DNA of 58,572 nucleotides from an archaeon (lineage in GTDB: Archaea > Hydrothermarchaeota > Hydrothermarchaeia > JALTZZ01): assembly GCA_027051165.1 (NCBI GenBank), contig JALTZZ010000060.1:1-58572 (forward strand), read 5' to 3'. Shown in pieces: positions 10,436 to 20,317 of the stretch (position 1 is the first letter of the stretch; each line of letters begins with the position of its first letter). The translations under genes and the position numbers were made by a program. Under the pieces are notes generated by a model. That model was not told where the DNA came from, searched no databases, and saw only the letters and a program-made list of their open reading frames with translations.

Positions 10436-11530
10436 ATGGAAAAAACTGGTGTAGTGGAGCTTCCGCTGCACTATGGAAAAGCTCCTAAATGGCTGCTTAT
10501 AAGAATGGAAAAGCTCTCAAGAGAGATATTCAAGCTTATTGTTGAAGAATTTGAAGCAGATGGAGCTGTTAAGAGGCTCAGCGATCCTCTTTGGTTTCAA
10601 GCCCTTGCATGCGTTCTTGGCTTCGACTGGCACAGCAGCGGCACTACAACGGTCGTTACTGGGGTTCTGAAGAGCACGTTGAGCTTAGAGGAGCATGGAA
10701 TAGGTGTGGCTGGCGGCAAAGGTAAAAAAGCTCTTGAGGCTCAGAATGATATAGAAGTTATAGGGGAAAAACTTGGTTTAAGCGAGAGTAGAATTGAGGA
10801 AATTAAAAAAGCAAGTAAATTAACAGCTAAGGTTGACAACAGCCTTGTTCAAGATGGATACGATCTGTATCATCACGTAGTCTTCATATCTGAGAACTCT
10901 TGGAGCGTTGTTCAGCAGGGGATGAACATAAAAGATAGGTATGCAAGAAGATATCACTGGTTTAAAACAAAAAACTTTTTGAACGATCCACATGCTGGAA
11001 TAGCCTCTCAGAGAATTGAAAAAAAGGTTTTAAATCTTGCAAGCAAGAAGAGCGAGGAAACAAGAAAAGCATGCTTAGATCTTCTCAAGGAAAATCCAAA
11101 CACTCTAAAAAGTATCTTTTCTGGAAAAATTCTAAAAAAATACGAAAAAAGGCATGGACAACTTACATTAACCGGGGAAAAGGTTATAAGGCTTCCTTGG
11201 AAGTTTGACTGGAGCGTAGCAAGGAAAGTTTACGAAATCCAGCCGAAGAATTTTGAGGAGCTTTTAATGATCAGAGGGATAGGCAAAGCCACAATAAGGG
11301 CACTTGCACTTGTATCTGAAATTATATATGGAACGGAGATAGATTGGCAGGATCCAGCAAAATATTCTTTTGCATTTGGTGGAAAGGATGGAATACCATA
11401 TCCAGTAAACGTTAAGAGAATGGACACGATTATTAATATACTGCGTTCTTTTATAGAAGAATGCAGAGTTGATGATAAACTAAAGAGATATAGTCTAAAA
11501 AAGCTTGCCAAAATTAGCCGAGAGGTATAA
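10436..11530 (+). CDS. DUF763 family protein
   Basis: GVVELPLHYGKAPKWL… and HSSGTTT typical of DUF763; HhH-like RGIGKATIRAL. Confidence 0.88.
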   Translation: MEKTGVVELPLHYGKAPKWLLIRMEKLSREIFKLIVEEFEADGAVKRLSDPLWFQALACVLGFDWHSSGTTTVVTGVLKSTLSLEEHGIGVAGGKGKKALEAQNDIEVIGEKLGLSESRIEEIKKASKLTAKVDNSLVQDGYDLYHHVVFISENSWSVVQQGMNIKDRYARRYHWFKTKNFLNDPHAGIASQRIEKKVLNLASKKSEETRKACLDLLKENPNTLKSIFSGKILKKYEKRHGQLTLTGEKVIRLPWKFDWSVARKVYEIQPKNFEELLMIRGIGKATIRALALVSEIIYGTEIDWQDPAKYSFAFGGKDGIPYPVNVKRMDTIINILRSFIEECRVDDKLKRYSLKKLAKISREV

Positions 11531-11532
11531 AA

Positions 11533-12696
11533 ATGGCGTTAGAAATAAAAAGCAGGAAGCTTGAAGGCAAAAGAGTAGCTCTGTGCGTAACTGGAAGCGT
11601 TGCAGCAATACTTGCACCGAAGCTTGCAAGAGAGCTTAGAAGGCATGGAGCTTATGTAAAGCCCTATATGACAAAAAACGCAACAAAAATTATCCATCCC
11701 TATGCACTTGAGTGGGCATGCGGAGAGGAGGTTGTTTTAAATTTAACGGGTAAAATGGAACATCTTGAAAAGTTTGATATAGTTTTAATAGCCCCAGCAA
11801 CCGCAAATACAATATCCAAGATAGCATGTGGAATCGCAGATAACGCTGTAACAACGCTTGCTCTCTGCAGCGAGAACGTCGTTTTGGCACCAGCAATGCA
11901 TGAGGAGATGTTTAGAAGTAAAGTTATTGCCGAAAATTTGGAAAAACTCAAAAAGATGGGTTTTACCATAGTTGAACCGTATATTAAGGAAGGTTCTGCA
12001 AAGATGGCTGATATAGACGAAATAGTTGATTTCTGCATTAGAAGTATCTATAAAAAAAGTTTATCCAAAAGGAAAATTTTAATAACCGCTGGAGCAACGC
12101 AAGAGAGAATTGATCCTGTAAGGGTGATTACAAACAGAAGCTCTGGAAAAATGGGTTTAGCCTTAGCAAAGGAAGCTTTTTTTAGAGGTGCGGAGGTTTT
12201 TACGGTTCTCGGATCTGCTAGTGTGGAATTTCCAAGATACCTAAAAAAAATATATGTAGAAAGCTCATCTGAAATGCTTAGAGCTGTTAAAGAGATTATA
12301 GATGAATGCGATGTATTTATATCCGTAGCCGCAGTATCAGATTTCAAGCCAAAAACAACATATAAAAAAAAGATAAGAACAAAGGAAAAAATTATTTTAG
12401 AGCTAATTTCAACAAAAAAAATCTTGGAAGAGGTAAAGGATAAAGATGTTGTGAAGGTTGGATTTAAAGCATTATATAATGTTTCTGAAAAAGAACTAAT
12501 AAAATCGGCTAAAGATCTTCTTGAAAAGAGAAATTTAGATGTTGTAGTTGCAAACGATCTTGCAAAAAACTACTTTGGCTCAGATAAAACCGAGGCATTT
12601 ATAGTAACGAAAGATGATGTTATAAGGTTTTCTGGAAGAAAAGAGGATGTTGCAGAGAAAATAATGGACGTGGTTGAGAATTTTCTGCTGAGATGA
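11533..12696 (+). CDS. coaBC: Bifunctional phosphopantothenoylcysteine decarboxylase/ligase
   Basis: VTGSVAA flavoprotein start, PAMHEEM, AGATQERIDPVRVITNRSSGKMG. Confidence 0.93.
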   Translation: MALEIKSRKLEGKRVALCVTGSVAAILAPKLARELRRHGAYVKPYMTKNATKIIHPYALEWACGEEVVLNLTGKMEHLEKFDIVLIAPATANTISKIACGIADNAVTTLALCSENVVLAPAMHEEMFRSKVIAENLEKLKKMGFTIVEPYIKEGSAKMADIDEIVDFCIRSIYKKSLSKRKILITAGATQERIDPVRVITNRSSGKMGLALAKEAFFRGAEVFTVLGSASVEFPRYLKKIYVESSSEMLRAVKEIIDECDVFISVAAVSDFKPKTTYKKKIRTKEKIILELISTKKILEEVKDKDVVKVGFKALYNVSEKELIKSAKDLLEKRNLDVVVANDLAKNYFGSDKTEAFIVTKDDVIRFSGRKEDVAEKIMDVVENFLLR

Positions 12697-13574
12697 TAGA
12701 TATGTCAATTAGAGTAAAATTTCCGTCGAGCATAACTGGTTTTTTCTCGATAAAGAAGCATAAAGATCCTTTGAGAAAGGGCTCGCTTGGTGCTGGAGTC
12801 GTTATCGAGGAGGGTGTGGAAACAGGGCTGAGAATTTCCAGCAGCACAAGCTTTCATGTTTATACATACATAAATGGCAAAAAATGCGAGTGCAAAACTA
12901 CTAAGAGGGCTGTAAAAATATTTTTTGATAAGTTTGATATAGAAGAAAGGTATAGAATCGAAATTTTTCATGAAATAAAAGTTCCGATAGCACAGGGTTT
13001 TGGAACATCCGCTGGAATGGCTTTGGGTGCTGTAAAATGCCTGAATGAATTCTTCAATATCGGGCTATCTTTGAAGGAGATAGGGAATGTTGCGCACGTT
13101 GCAGAAGTATTGGAAAAAACGGGTTTGGGAAGCGTTGTAGGTGAGCTCAGCAAAGGTATATTTATAAGGCTTAAGGAGGGTGCTCCCAGTGTAGCTAAGG
13201 TTGATTCTATAGATTACGACGGATTTTTCGTATGTGCAAAAGTTGGAGAGCCCATACCAACAAAAAATATAATCTCGAAGGAAAAAATTATAAAGAGGAT
13301 AAACGAGCTTGGGGATTTTTGCTTGAATGAGTTTTTAAAAAATAAAACTCCAGAAAACTTCTTAAGGATATCAAAATATTTCGCAGAAAACTTAAGAATT
13401 GGGGATATAAATGTTCTGAAAATTATAAAAAAGCTTGAAGATAGAGGATATATATTTTCTCAGACGATGGTGGGTAACTATATATTTACACTAACACAAA
13501 AGCCAGAGGAAGTTTTGAGCGTGCTTGAAGAACTTGGTTTAAATGGAATTGCTTATAATGTAAAAAGAAGTTAA
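12693..13574 (+). CDS. Pantoate kinase (archaeal GHMP kinase)
   Basis: GSLGAGVVIEEGV, PIAQGFGTSAGMALG; operonic with coaBC. Confidence 0.87.
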   Translation: MIDMSIRVKFPSSITGFFSIKKHKDPLRKGSLGAGVVIEEGVETGLRISSSTSFHVYTYINGKKCECKTTKRAVKIFFDKFDIEERYRIEIFHEIKVPIAQGFGTSAGMALGAVKCLNEFFNIGLSLKEIGNVAHVAEVLEKTGLGSVVGELSKGIFIRLKEGAPSVAKVDSIDYDGFFVCAKVGEPIPTKNIISKEKIIKRINELGDFCLNEFLKNKTPENFLRISKYFAENLRIGDINVLKIIKKLEDRGYIFSQTMVGNYIFTLTQKPEEVLSVLEELGLNGIAYNVKRS

Positions 13575-13611
13575 ATGATTTTACTCTGTTGCAAGTATTA
13601 TATATGCACTG

Positions 13612-14210
13612 CATAAGAATAAGAGGGGGCACAAGTGGTATAAATTCCATGGGATAGTATTCAGCTTAGGTTACAGAAATATTGAAGAGGAGTTTATATT
13701 AAGCAGGAGGCTCAGGAAGATTATAAACTTAAAGAGAGTTCCGTGTTATACAACGATATACAGGGTTGTAGGAAAGTTAACGGAAGAAGAAGCGAAGAAA
13801 ATTTTTGAAGAGAGTAAAGAACTTTTTAAAGAGGAAGGTAACGTTTTAGCATGCGATTCTACTGGCATTAGGGATGATAACAGAAGCTCTTACTACGAAG
13901 CGGGATCCGGGAAAAAAGAAAAGCACTGGCATGTTCATATCGCTGATGCAAGCAACATTTCAGTGCTCTCTCAGAGAATTGTTATATGCACAAGCTCAGA
14001 TTTCTTAGCTGATGTGAAAAACGAAAAACACATAGTCACAGATTCTGGCTTCGATTGCTTGGCAACTGGAGCTTCGCAATTTTAAAACCTATTAAAGTTC
14101 AAGTCTAAAAATATCTTAAACTCTTCCTCGTCAATGTGAAAAAAGATTGCTCTGCAAAACTTATAGGCGATAGAGTTAAATCCCGCTTATGTAAGTTCTG
14201 CTAATCACCG
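13612..14210 (+). pseudogene. Degenerate IS5/IS4-like DDE transposase
   Basis: Reads KNKRGHKWYKFHGIVFSLGYRNIEEEF…LACDSTGIRDDNRSSYYEAGSGKKEKHWHVHIADA…TDSGFDCLA then frameshift to NWSFAILKPIKVQV; no intact ORF. Confidence 0.75.
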
Positions 14211-14378
14211 CTTGCTACAACATCTATCTTTTTTACTTATTTGTTACTTTTTTTATCCTTGTTATCTAAACTTACAAAAGAGTAATTTGATAAAAATAAA
14301 ATCTAAGAAAAATCAAAGAAAAAGAACTCACTTAAATCAAAGATCATGCTCCTGTAGCTAACCACATAACATTCAAGA

Positions 14379-14406
14379 GAGAGACCCCCTTTATTTCCAC
14401 TGGAAC
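14379..14406 (-). promoter_or_regulatory. ORB-like origin recognition box (GTTCCAGTGGAAATAAAGGGGGTCTCTC)
   Basis: Dyad TTCCAGTGGAA followed by G-run, as in euryarchaeal ORBs; 1.1 kb upstream of orc1/cdc6. Confidence 0.8.
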
Positions 14407-14430
14407 TCAACTCCCTTCATAGGTTGGATC

Positions 14431-14819
14431 TTAACCCCTTTGCAAAAGACCTCATACAAGCGAAGAGACATGCTCATATAATTGCGAGCTAAGCTATACA
14501 TAATATTTTCCAATAAAAGGACATTTAATTATTAATTATCAAAAAACGGTTAAGATATTTTTATAAATTGCCGACGAAAGGGCAAATCTTTCTTAAACAG
14601 TTGCTGAAATTAACTTTAAAATTTTAAGATTAAATTATTCTTTTCAATTTCTCAGTAAAGCTGTAGAATTTTTGCACATTTTTCGACAATATAATTTAAA
14701 AACAGAAGCTATATAATAATCTATGAAAAAATTTAATGTCCTTTTATCAGAATGCATAAATATTAAGTTAAAAAGGAAGAATATATGTGATTGACTCTCG
14801 CATTTTGCAAGGGGGTTAA
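14431..14819. other. Probable oriC core/DNA unwinding region bounded by inverted repeats
   Basis: TTAACCCCTTTGCAAAA (14431-14447) vs TTTTGCAAGGGGGTTAA (14803-14819) inverted 16/17; inner pair 14513-14528/14732-14747; AT-rich centre. Confidence 0.6.
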
Positions 14820-14821
14820 TT

Positions 14822-15289
14822 TTAATAAATAACATAAAGCAATAAATAGACAGCTATACCAGATAAAAATGAGAGAACCCATGTAAACAATGTTATTTTT
14901 CCTATTTTTCTATGTTTTTTAATGTTTTCATCTTTCATTTTCTTTTCTCTTCTATCGAAGTTTTTTAGTCCATTATAAATCATAAAACATGCCAAAGCTA
15001 AGACAACAATAGAAATTAATGAATGGAATACTACTGTTGGAATGTATATAAATTTATAAACGGTAACGGGACCCTTAAACTCTGTCCTTCCCTCAATTAA
15101 AGATTTTATCATGTAGCTTACAAGGAAGGCAACGTCCAGTAGAAACGCGCTTATCATAAACTTTGGATGAAGGTTGAAATTTCTTTTTCTTGCAAAATAG
15201 TAGCCAGTAAAAAACATTACAGTCACGAGAACTTCGAGAGTAAGTGAAATGTCGGAATATAAGCTTGCTCTGGTTCCATATATTCCCAT
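14822..15289 (-). CDS. DUF420-like integral membrane protein
   Basis: Four hydrophobic segments, NLHPKFMISAFLLDVAFLVSY, HKKIGKIT-like motif. Confidence 0.7.
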   Translation of the reverse strand: MGIYGTRASLYSDISLTLEVLVTVMFFTGYYFARKRNFNLHPKFMISAFLLDVAFLVSYMIKSLIEGRTEFKGPVTVYKFIYIPTVVFHSLISIVVLALACFMIYNGLKNFDRREKKMKDENIKKHRKIGKITLFTWVLSFLSGIAVYLLLYVIY

Positions 15290-15323
15290 GTATAAAAGTT
15301 ATGTTGGTTGGTATATAAAAATA

Positions 15324-15352
15324 TTTCTCCACAAGAAATAAAGGGGTCTCTC
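15324..15352 (+). promoter_or_regulatory. Second ORB-like element (TTCTCCACAAGAAATAAAGGGGTCTCTC), opposite orientation
   Basis: Shares GAAATAAAGGGG(G)TCTCTC with 14379-14406. Confidence 0.7.
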
Positions 15353-15500
15353 CGATTAATCCAACATCAATTTTTTATGAATATATTCTTTATAGTAATT
15401 AAAAATGGTCTCGTAGATAATTTTTGGATAAGGAGTAGCATGGAAAAGGCTTAAATAGTAAACCATGTAGGTGGGATATAAAACTTACGCTTGAGCACAG

Positions 15501-16775
15501 TTGCTTAAATTTTTTCAAAAAATTTTGAGGGGAGATAAAAGGATGAATGTCAACGCTTTAGAGAACATATTCGAGCCTTTCCTTAAAAAAGAACCGATAT
15601 TTATTAATAAGGAAGTGTTGAGGCACACATACACACCAAGCGAACTGCCACATAGGGAGAATGAGATAAAGCAGATTGCTGGAATACTTGCACCTGCACT
15701 TAAAGGGGAGACACCATCAAACATACTCATATACGGTAAAACCGGAACTGGAAAGACTATAGTATCAAAATTTGTTTGCAGAGAGCTTGAAAAAGCTGCA
15801 AAGAAGTTCAATGCTAATTTAAGATGCATATATATAAACTGTGAGATAGTTGACACAAAATATAGAATACTTGCAAATCTTTCAAGGGAATTTGGTAAGA
15901 GTGTTCCATTTACAGGTTGGCCAACAGATAAAGTATATAATGCATTTAAAAGAGCAATAGATTCAAAAAAACAAGTTGTAATAATACTCCTTGATGAAAT
16001 TGATAAGCTTGTGGCAAAAAACAGCACAGACGTTATCTACACATTAACAAGGATAAATTCCGAGCTAAAAAATGCAAAGGTAAGTTTGATTGGCATAAGT
16101 AACGATCTAAAGTTTACCCAGTATTTAGATTCAAGAATAAAAAGCTCTTTAGGAGAAGAAGAGATAGTTTTCGCTCCATACAATGCAAAACAACTTGAGG
16201 ACATTCTTAAGCAGAGGGCAGAGCTTGCATTTAAAGAAGGCGTTCTTGAAGAGGGTGTAATACCCCTCTGTGCAGCCTTGGCTGCAAGGGAGCATGGAGA
16301 TGCAAGAAAAGCTCTCGATCTTTTAAGAATAAGCGGTGAAATTGCAGAAAGAGAGGGAGCAAGCAAGGTTACAGAAGCTCATGTGAGAAAAGCGAAGGAT
16401 AAAATAGAGAGTGATAACATTGCAGAGGCTGTGAGAACTCTACCAACTCAGAGCAAAATAGTTTTATATGCAATTATAGTATTAGAGGAAAGTAAAGATA
16501 AAGTCGCAACAACAGGAGAGGTTTATGAAGTGTATAAGAACCTCTGCAGAATAGCTGGTGTGGACATACTAACGCAACGTAGAGTAAGTGACCTAATTAG
16601 CGAGCTCGACACGTTGGGTATAGTAAATTCTCGTGTTGTTAGCAAAGGCAGATATGGAAGAACAAAGGAAATAAAGCTCAGCGTTGATATACAACAACTA
16701 AGAGATCTGCTCAGAGAGGATTATAAACTTAGTGGAATAGAATACAAAATACCAAGACAGAGGAGATTGTTTTGA
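15501..16775 (+). CDS. cdc6: Orc1/Cdc6 replication initiator (start likely MNVNALENIF at 15543)
   Basis: YGKTGTGKT, LLDEIDKL, sensor motifs and C-terminal winged helix. Confidence 0.95.
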   Translation: MLKFFQKILRGDKRMNVNALENIFEPFLKKEPIFINKEVLRHTYTPSELPHRENEIKQIAGILAPALKGETPSNILIYGKTGTGKTIVSKFVCRELEKAAKKFNANLRCIYINCEIVDTKYRILANLSREFGKSVPFTGWPTDKVYNAFKRAIDSKKQVVIILLDEIDKLVAKNSTDVIYTLTRINSELKNAKVSLIGISNDLKFTQYLDSRIKSSLGEEEIVFAPYNAKQLEDILKQRAELAFKEGVLEEGVIPLCAALAAREHGDARKALDLLRISGEIAEREGASKVTEAHVRKAKDKIESDNIAEAVRTLPTQSKIVLYAIIVLEESKDKVATTGEVYEVYKNLCRIAGVDILTQRRVSDLISELDTLGIVNSRVVSKGRYGRTKEIKLSVDIQQLRDLLREDYKLSGIEYKIPRQRRLF

Positions 16776-18409
16776 ATGATATCCTTAAAAAGCTCCTTGA
16801 ATGCGGAATAAATGTATCACCGGAAGTCTTAGAGGAAGTAGAGAGGTTAGATGATAGTATATTGAAAAAAATAATTGAAGAAAAGCCAGTTGTTTTAACC
16901 TTAGAATGTATAGAGAGGATATGCAAAGAAGGTGCTGAAAACAGAAAAGAAAATTTCAGAGGAAAAAACAGCGAAGCAAACTTAAAAGCAGCAGTTCTTG
17001 TGAAAAATATAAGACAGAAGAGAGAGACGAAGAAAAAATCAAAAAAACAGAGGAAACTCGTAAAATCTCTTGATAGTTTTTTTGTTAAAATAAAGGAAGA
17101 TAAAAAAGTGGAAAAAAGAGAAAAGGCTATAAATAAAGATAATTTCAGCACTTCTGGAGGACAAATCTTAGTTTTTAAGAAAAAGAAGGAGTATATAGCT
17201 AAGGAATACGATGAAAAAATTCTTATAAAAAAGGTATTTAAAAATTCAAAGTCTCAAGCAAGCGTTGAAAACTTTTTAAAGTATTTTTTAGAGAGATACG
17301 AAAAAATAGCCAGTATTTTAAGAGAAAGAAATGATATGAAAGATGCTGTAGATATAGTTAATGCTAAGAAGATAGGAAAAGATGTGAAGATAATAGGGAT
17401 GGTGAGCGATATAAAGAGGAGCAAGAACGGCAAGCTTATTCTTGAAGTTGAGGATCCAACCGGCAGCGTTAGGGTTCTTTTAAACGAAAACCATGAAATT
17501 GTTTTTGATGAAGTAATAGGGATTAAGGGGAGCATTAATGGGGATTTTATGATTGCCGACGAAGTAGTTTTTCCGGAGATACCATATAAAAAGATAAACA
17601 GAAGCGAAGAACCAGTAGCGCTTGCTCTAATCTCTGATGTACATCTTGGAAGCATAAAGTTCCTTGAAAGGGAATTTAACAACTTCGTAAAATGGCTCAA
17701 CTTAGAAATAGGAAGTAAGGAGCAGAGGGAACTTGCAAGCAAGGTTAAATATGTTGTTATAGGCGGTGATCTTGTGGATGGAATAGGAATATATCCAGAG
17801 CAGCTTGAGGAACTTATTATAAAGGATATTAAGGAGCAGTATAGAACTCTGTATAAATTCTTAGAAAAAATTCCAGAGCATATTAAAATAATAGTTATTC
17901 CCGGAAATCACGATGCCGTTAGGCAGGCGGAGCCACAGCCAGCAATAAGCAGAGAGTATGCAGAGCAGTTTTACGAGGATGAAAGGATATACATGCTTTC
18001 CAATCCCGCTTTTATAAACATTCACGGCATAGATCTGCTAACGTTTCATGGAAGGAGTTTAGATGATATAATAACAGCAATACCCAATCTGAGCTACAGA
18101 AAGCCTGAGGAGGCAATGAAATTTTTATTAAAAAAGAGACATCTCTGCCCAATTTATGGGGAAAAAGTTCCAATAGCACCTGAGGATAAGGACTACCTTG
18201 TCATAGACGAGGTTCCAGATATACTACATGCAGGGCATGTGCACAGCATAGGTGTTACTACGTATAGAAACGTTCTCGTAGTAAACTCTGGCACGTTCCA
18301 AGAACAGACATCCTTCCAGAAGAAGCACAACATAAATCCAACACCAGCAAAAGTTCCAGTAATAGATCTGCAGACTCTTAATACAAGAATAATGGATTTC
18401 AACTTTTAG
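16772..18409 (+). CDS. polB: DNA polymerase II (PolD) small subunit DP1
   Basis: SDVHLGS, GGDLVDGIGIYP, IPGNHDAVR phosphoesterase motifs; downstream of cdc6. Confidence 0.95.
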   Translation: MNDILKKLLECGINVSPEVLEEVERLDDSILKKIIEEKPVVLTLECIERICKEGAENRKENFRGKNSEANLKAAVLVKNIRQKRETKKKSKKQRKLVKSLDSFFVKIKEDKKVEKREKAINKDNFSTSGGQILVFKKKKEYIAKEYDEKILIKKVFKNSKSQASVENFLKYFLERYEKIASILRERNDMKDAVDIVNAKKIGKDVKIIGMVSDIKRSKNGKLILEVEDPTGSVRVLLNENHEIVFDEVIGIKGSINGDFMIADEVVFPEIPYKKINRSEEPVALALISDVHLGSIKFLEREFNNFVKWLNLEIGSKEQRELASKVKYVVIGGDLVDGIGIYPEQLEELIIKDIKEQYRTLYKFLEKIPEHIKIIVIPGNHDAVRQAEPQPAISREYAEQFYEDERIYMLSNPAFINIHGIDLLTFHGRSLDDIITAIPNLSYRKPEEAMKFLLKKRHLCPIYGEKVPIAPEDKDYLVIDEVPDILHAGHVHSIGVTTYRNVLVVNSGTFQEQTSFQKKHNINPTPAKVPVIDLQTLNTRIMDFNF

Positions 18410-18413
18410 CACT

Positions 18414-19310
18414 ATGATAGAGGTTTTTTTTGTTTCTCTTCTTTCATTTGTCCTTACATATACAACAACCCCGTATTTTATAAAATATTTTAAAAAGAAG
18501 GGTTTGGTTGGAATTGATATTCATAAAGAAAAGAAGCATGAAGTCCCTGAGAACTGCGGGATTTCTATATTTTTGAGCTATCTTCTCTCATTATTAATTC
18601 TTTTCTTACTGTTGAACGAAAAAAGAATTATCCTTGTTCTTTTACTCGTTTTTATCATAGGACTTCTTGGAATTTTGGACAGATATAGAAGATTCAGCCC
18701 AAAAGAAAAAATGATATACTTTACTCTTGTGGGAGCTCCCTTAGCATTCTTTGGAGAGGGAAGTGAAGCACTTGCTCTTCCTATACTTTTCATGGCGGCA
18801 ACAAACTTCACAAACATGCTTGCTGGTTTTAACGGCTTAGAAATAGGGTTGGGCTTTATATCGGCTATTTCTCTTGCACTTATAGGATTCTTTGAAAACG
18901 ATCTGTTTATTTTAGCGGTATCTCTACCCCTCGCTCTATCGGCACTTGCATTTTTAAGATACAACTTCTATCCAGCCAAGGCTTTTCCCGGTGATGTTGG
19001 AACCTTAATATTCGGTGCGGCAATATTCTCTGCAATAGCCTTAACAAAGAAATATTTCGCTCTCCTTCTATTTGCACCACACTTTTTAGATGCATTTTTA
19101 AAGTTTATAAGTGCTGGCATCTTGGTAAAAGAAAAATATGCTCCAACGGAGATAAAGGATGGAAAGCTGATATATGCTGGAGGTTACCTCTCCCTGCCAA
19201 GGTTTATTTTAAAAATAAAGCCCATGCACGAAAAAAATCTTGTTATAACGATATGGCTCATAGAGATCTTCTTTAGCATGCTTGTGGTTATATACTATGC
19301 CTATCATTGA
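18414..19310 (+). CDS. MraY/Alg7-like glycosyl-1-phosphate transferase
   Basis: Multi-TM, NFTNMLAGFNGLEIG and AFPGDVGTL motifs. Confidence 0.87.
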   Translation: MIEVFFVSLLSFVLTYTTTPYFIKYFKKKGLVGIDIHKEKKHEVPENCGISIFLSYLLSLLILFLLLNEKRIILVLLLVFIIGLLGILDRYRRFSPKEKMIYFTLVGAPLAFFGEGSEALALPILFMAATNFTNMLAGFNGLEIGLGFISAISLALIGFFENDLFILAVSLPLALSALAFLRYNFYPAKAFPGDVGTLIFGAAIFSAIALTKKYFALLLFAPHFLDAFLKFISAGILVKEKYAPTEIKDGKLIYAGGYLSLPRFILKIKPMHEKNLVITIWLIEIFFSMLVVIYYAYH

Positions 19311-20280
19311 TTTCTTCCAGAGCCAAGCAAAGTTTATCTATTTTGACAAAACAACGATTCTCATAGTTATTAGTCTTTAAAATTCTTACAGACTTTCTTG
19401 GAAATTTTATCTCGAACCTTTCCTTATAATAGTTCTTGAAAATTATCTCTGAGATGTTGTATCCATAAACCTTCTCAAAAGCTACAACAGAAGTAGTTAT
19501 TCTCGGATTTATTTCAATAACAAAAACGGTGTCGTTACTAACTATAAAATCTACACCAACGTATCCAAAGAGGTCAAATCTTTCAACGGATTTAAAAATT
19601 GGTTCTAAATCAACACCGCTGGATACTTCTCCGGGAACTACAATTTCTTTTAGCTTAAAATTTGATTTTTTTGATAGAATCTGCCTATTTATACTAATTA
19701 ATTTTATTTCATCTCCAACAATCAAGCTTGCACTCATATCAATGCCATCAACGAATTCCTGAACTATATATCCTTCCGGTATTCTTTCCATGTCCTTCTC
19801 GGACCTTACAATAAAAATTCCTTCACAAGAGCAAGAAACTCTCGGCTTTGCAACAAAAGGCAGATTTAGAGAAGTTTTACCATTAAAAATTTCTGTTCTT
19901 GGAGAAAAATTTTTAATTTTCTTGTATGTTAAATATTTATCTGAAGTTTCAAAAACTCCTCTTGAAGGAGAGCCCAAATTTTTTGATCCGGTTTTTTCAA
20001 TTATCTTTGTTAATTTGTAAAGTAGGCCGTCGTCTTCTGGAGCAACTATCAAAGAAAAGTCCGAACTTTCGGCAAATTTGATGAAAACATCTATAACATC
20101 TTTGTTCTTAAAAAAGTTAAGGGAAAAAGGGATATCTTTTCTTAATGTAAAGGTTTTTACGGTAGAAAATTTTTTAAATCCTTCATAGAGAGATTTAAAC
20201 ATGCCAATACCCTCTAAAAGAATGTCCCTTGGCAATGGATCGTTTGAACATGTTGCGTGCTCGTATAGAAAAACGTTCAT
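19288..20280 (-). CDS. mfnD: ATP-grasp protein, tyramine-L-glutamate ligase-like
   Basis: MNVFLYEHATCS… start and VFVIEINPRITTS ATP-grasp motif. Confidence 0.78.
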   Translation of the reverse strand: MNVFLYEHATCSNDPLPRDILLEGIGMFKSLYEGFKKFSTVKTFTLRKDIPFSLNFFKNKDVIDVFIKFAESSDFSLIVAPEDDGLLYKLTKIIEKTGSKNLGSPSRGVFETSDKYLTYKKIKNFSPRTEIFNGKTSLNLPFVAKPRVSCSCEGIFIVRSEKDMERIPEGYIVQEFVDGIDMSASLIVGDEIKLISINRQILSKKSNFKLKEIVVPGEVSSGVDLEPIFKSVERFDLFGYVGVDFIVSNDTVFVIEINPRITTSVVAFEKVYGYNISEIIFKNYYKERFEIKFPRKSVRILKTNNYENRCFVKIDKLCLALEEINDRHSI

Positions 20281-20317
20281 AAACCTTATTTATTATATTA
20301 ACAACTTTTAAAATGTT

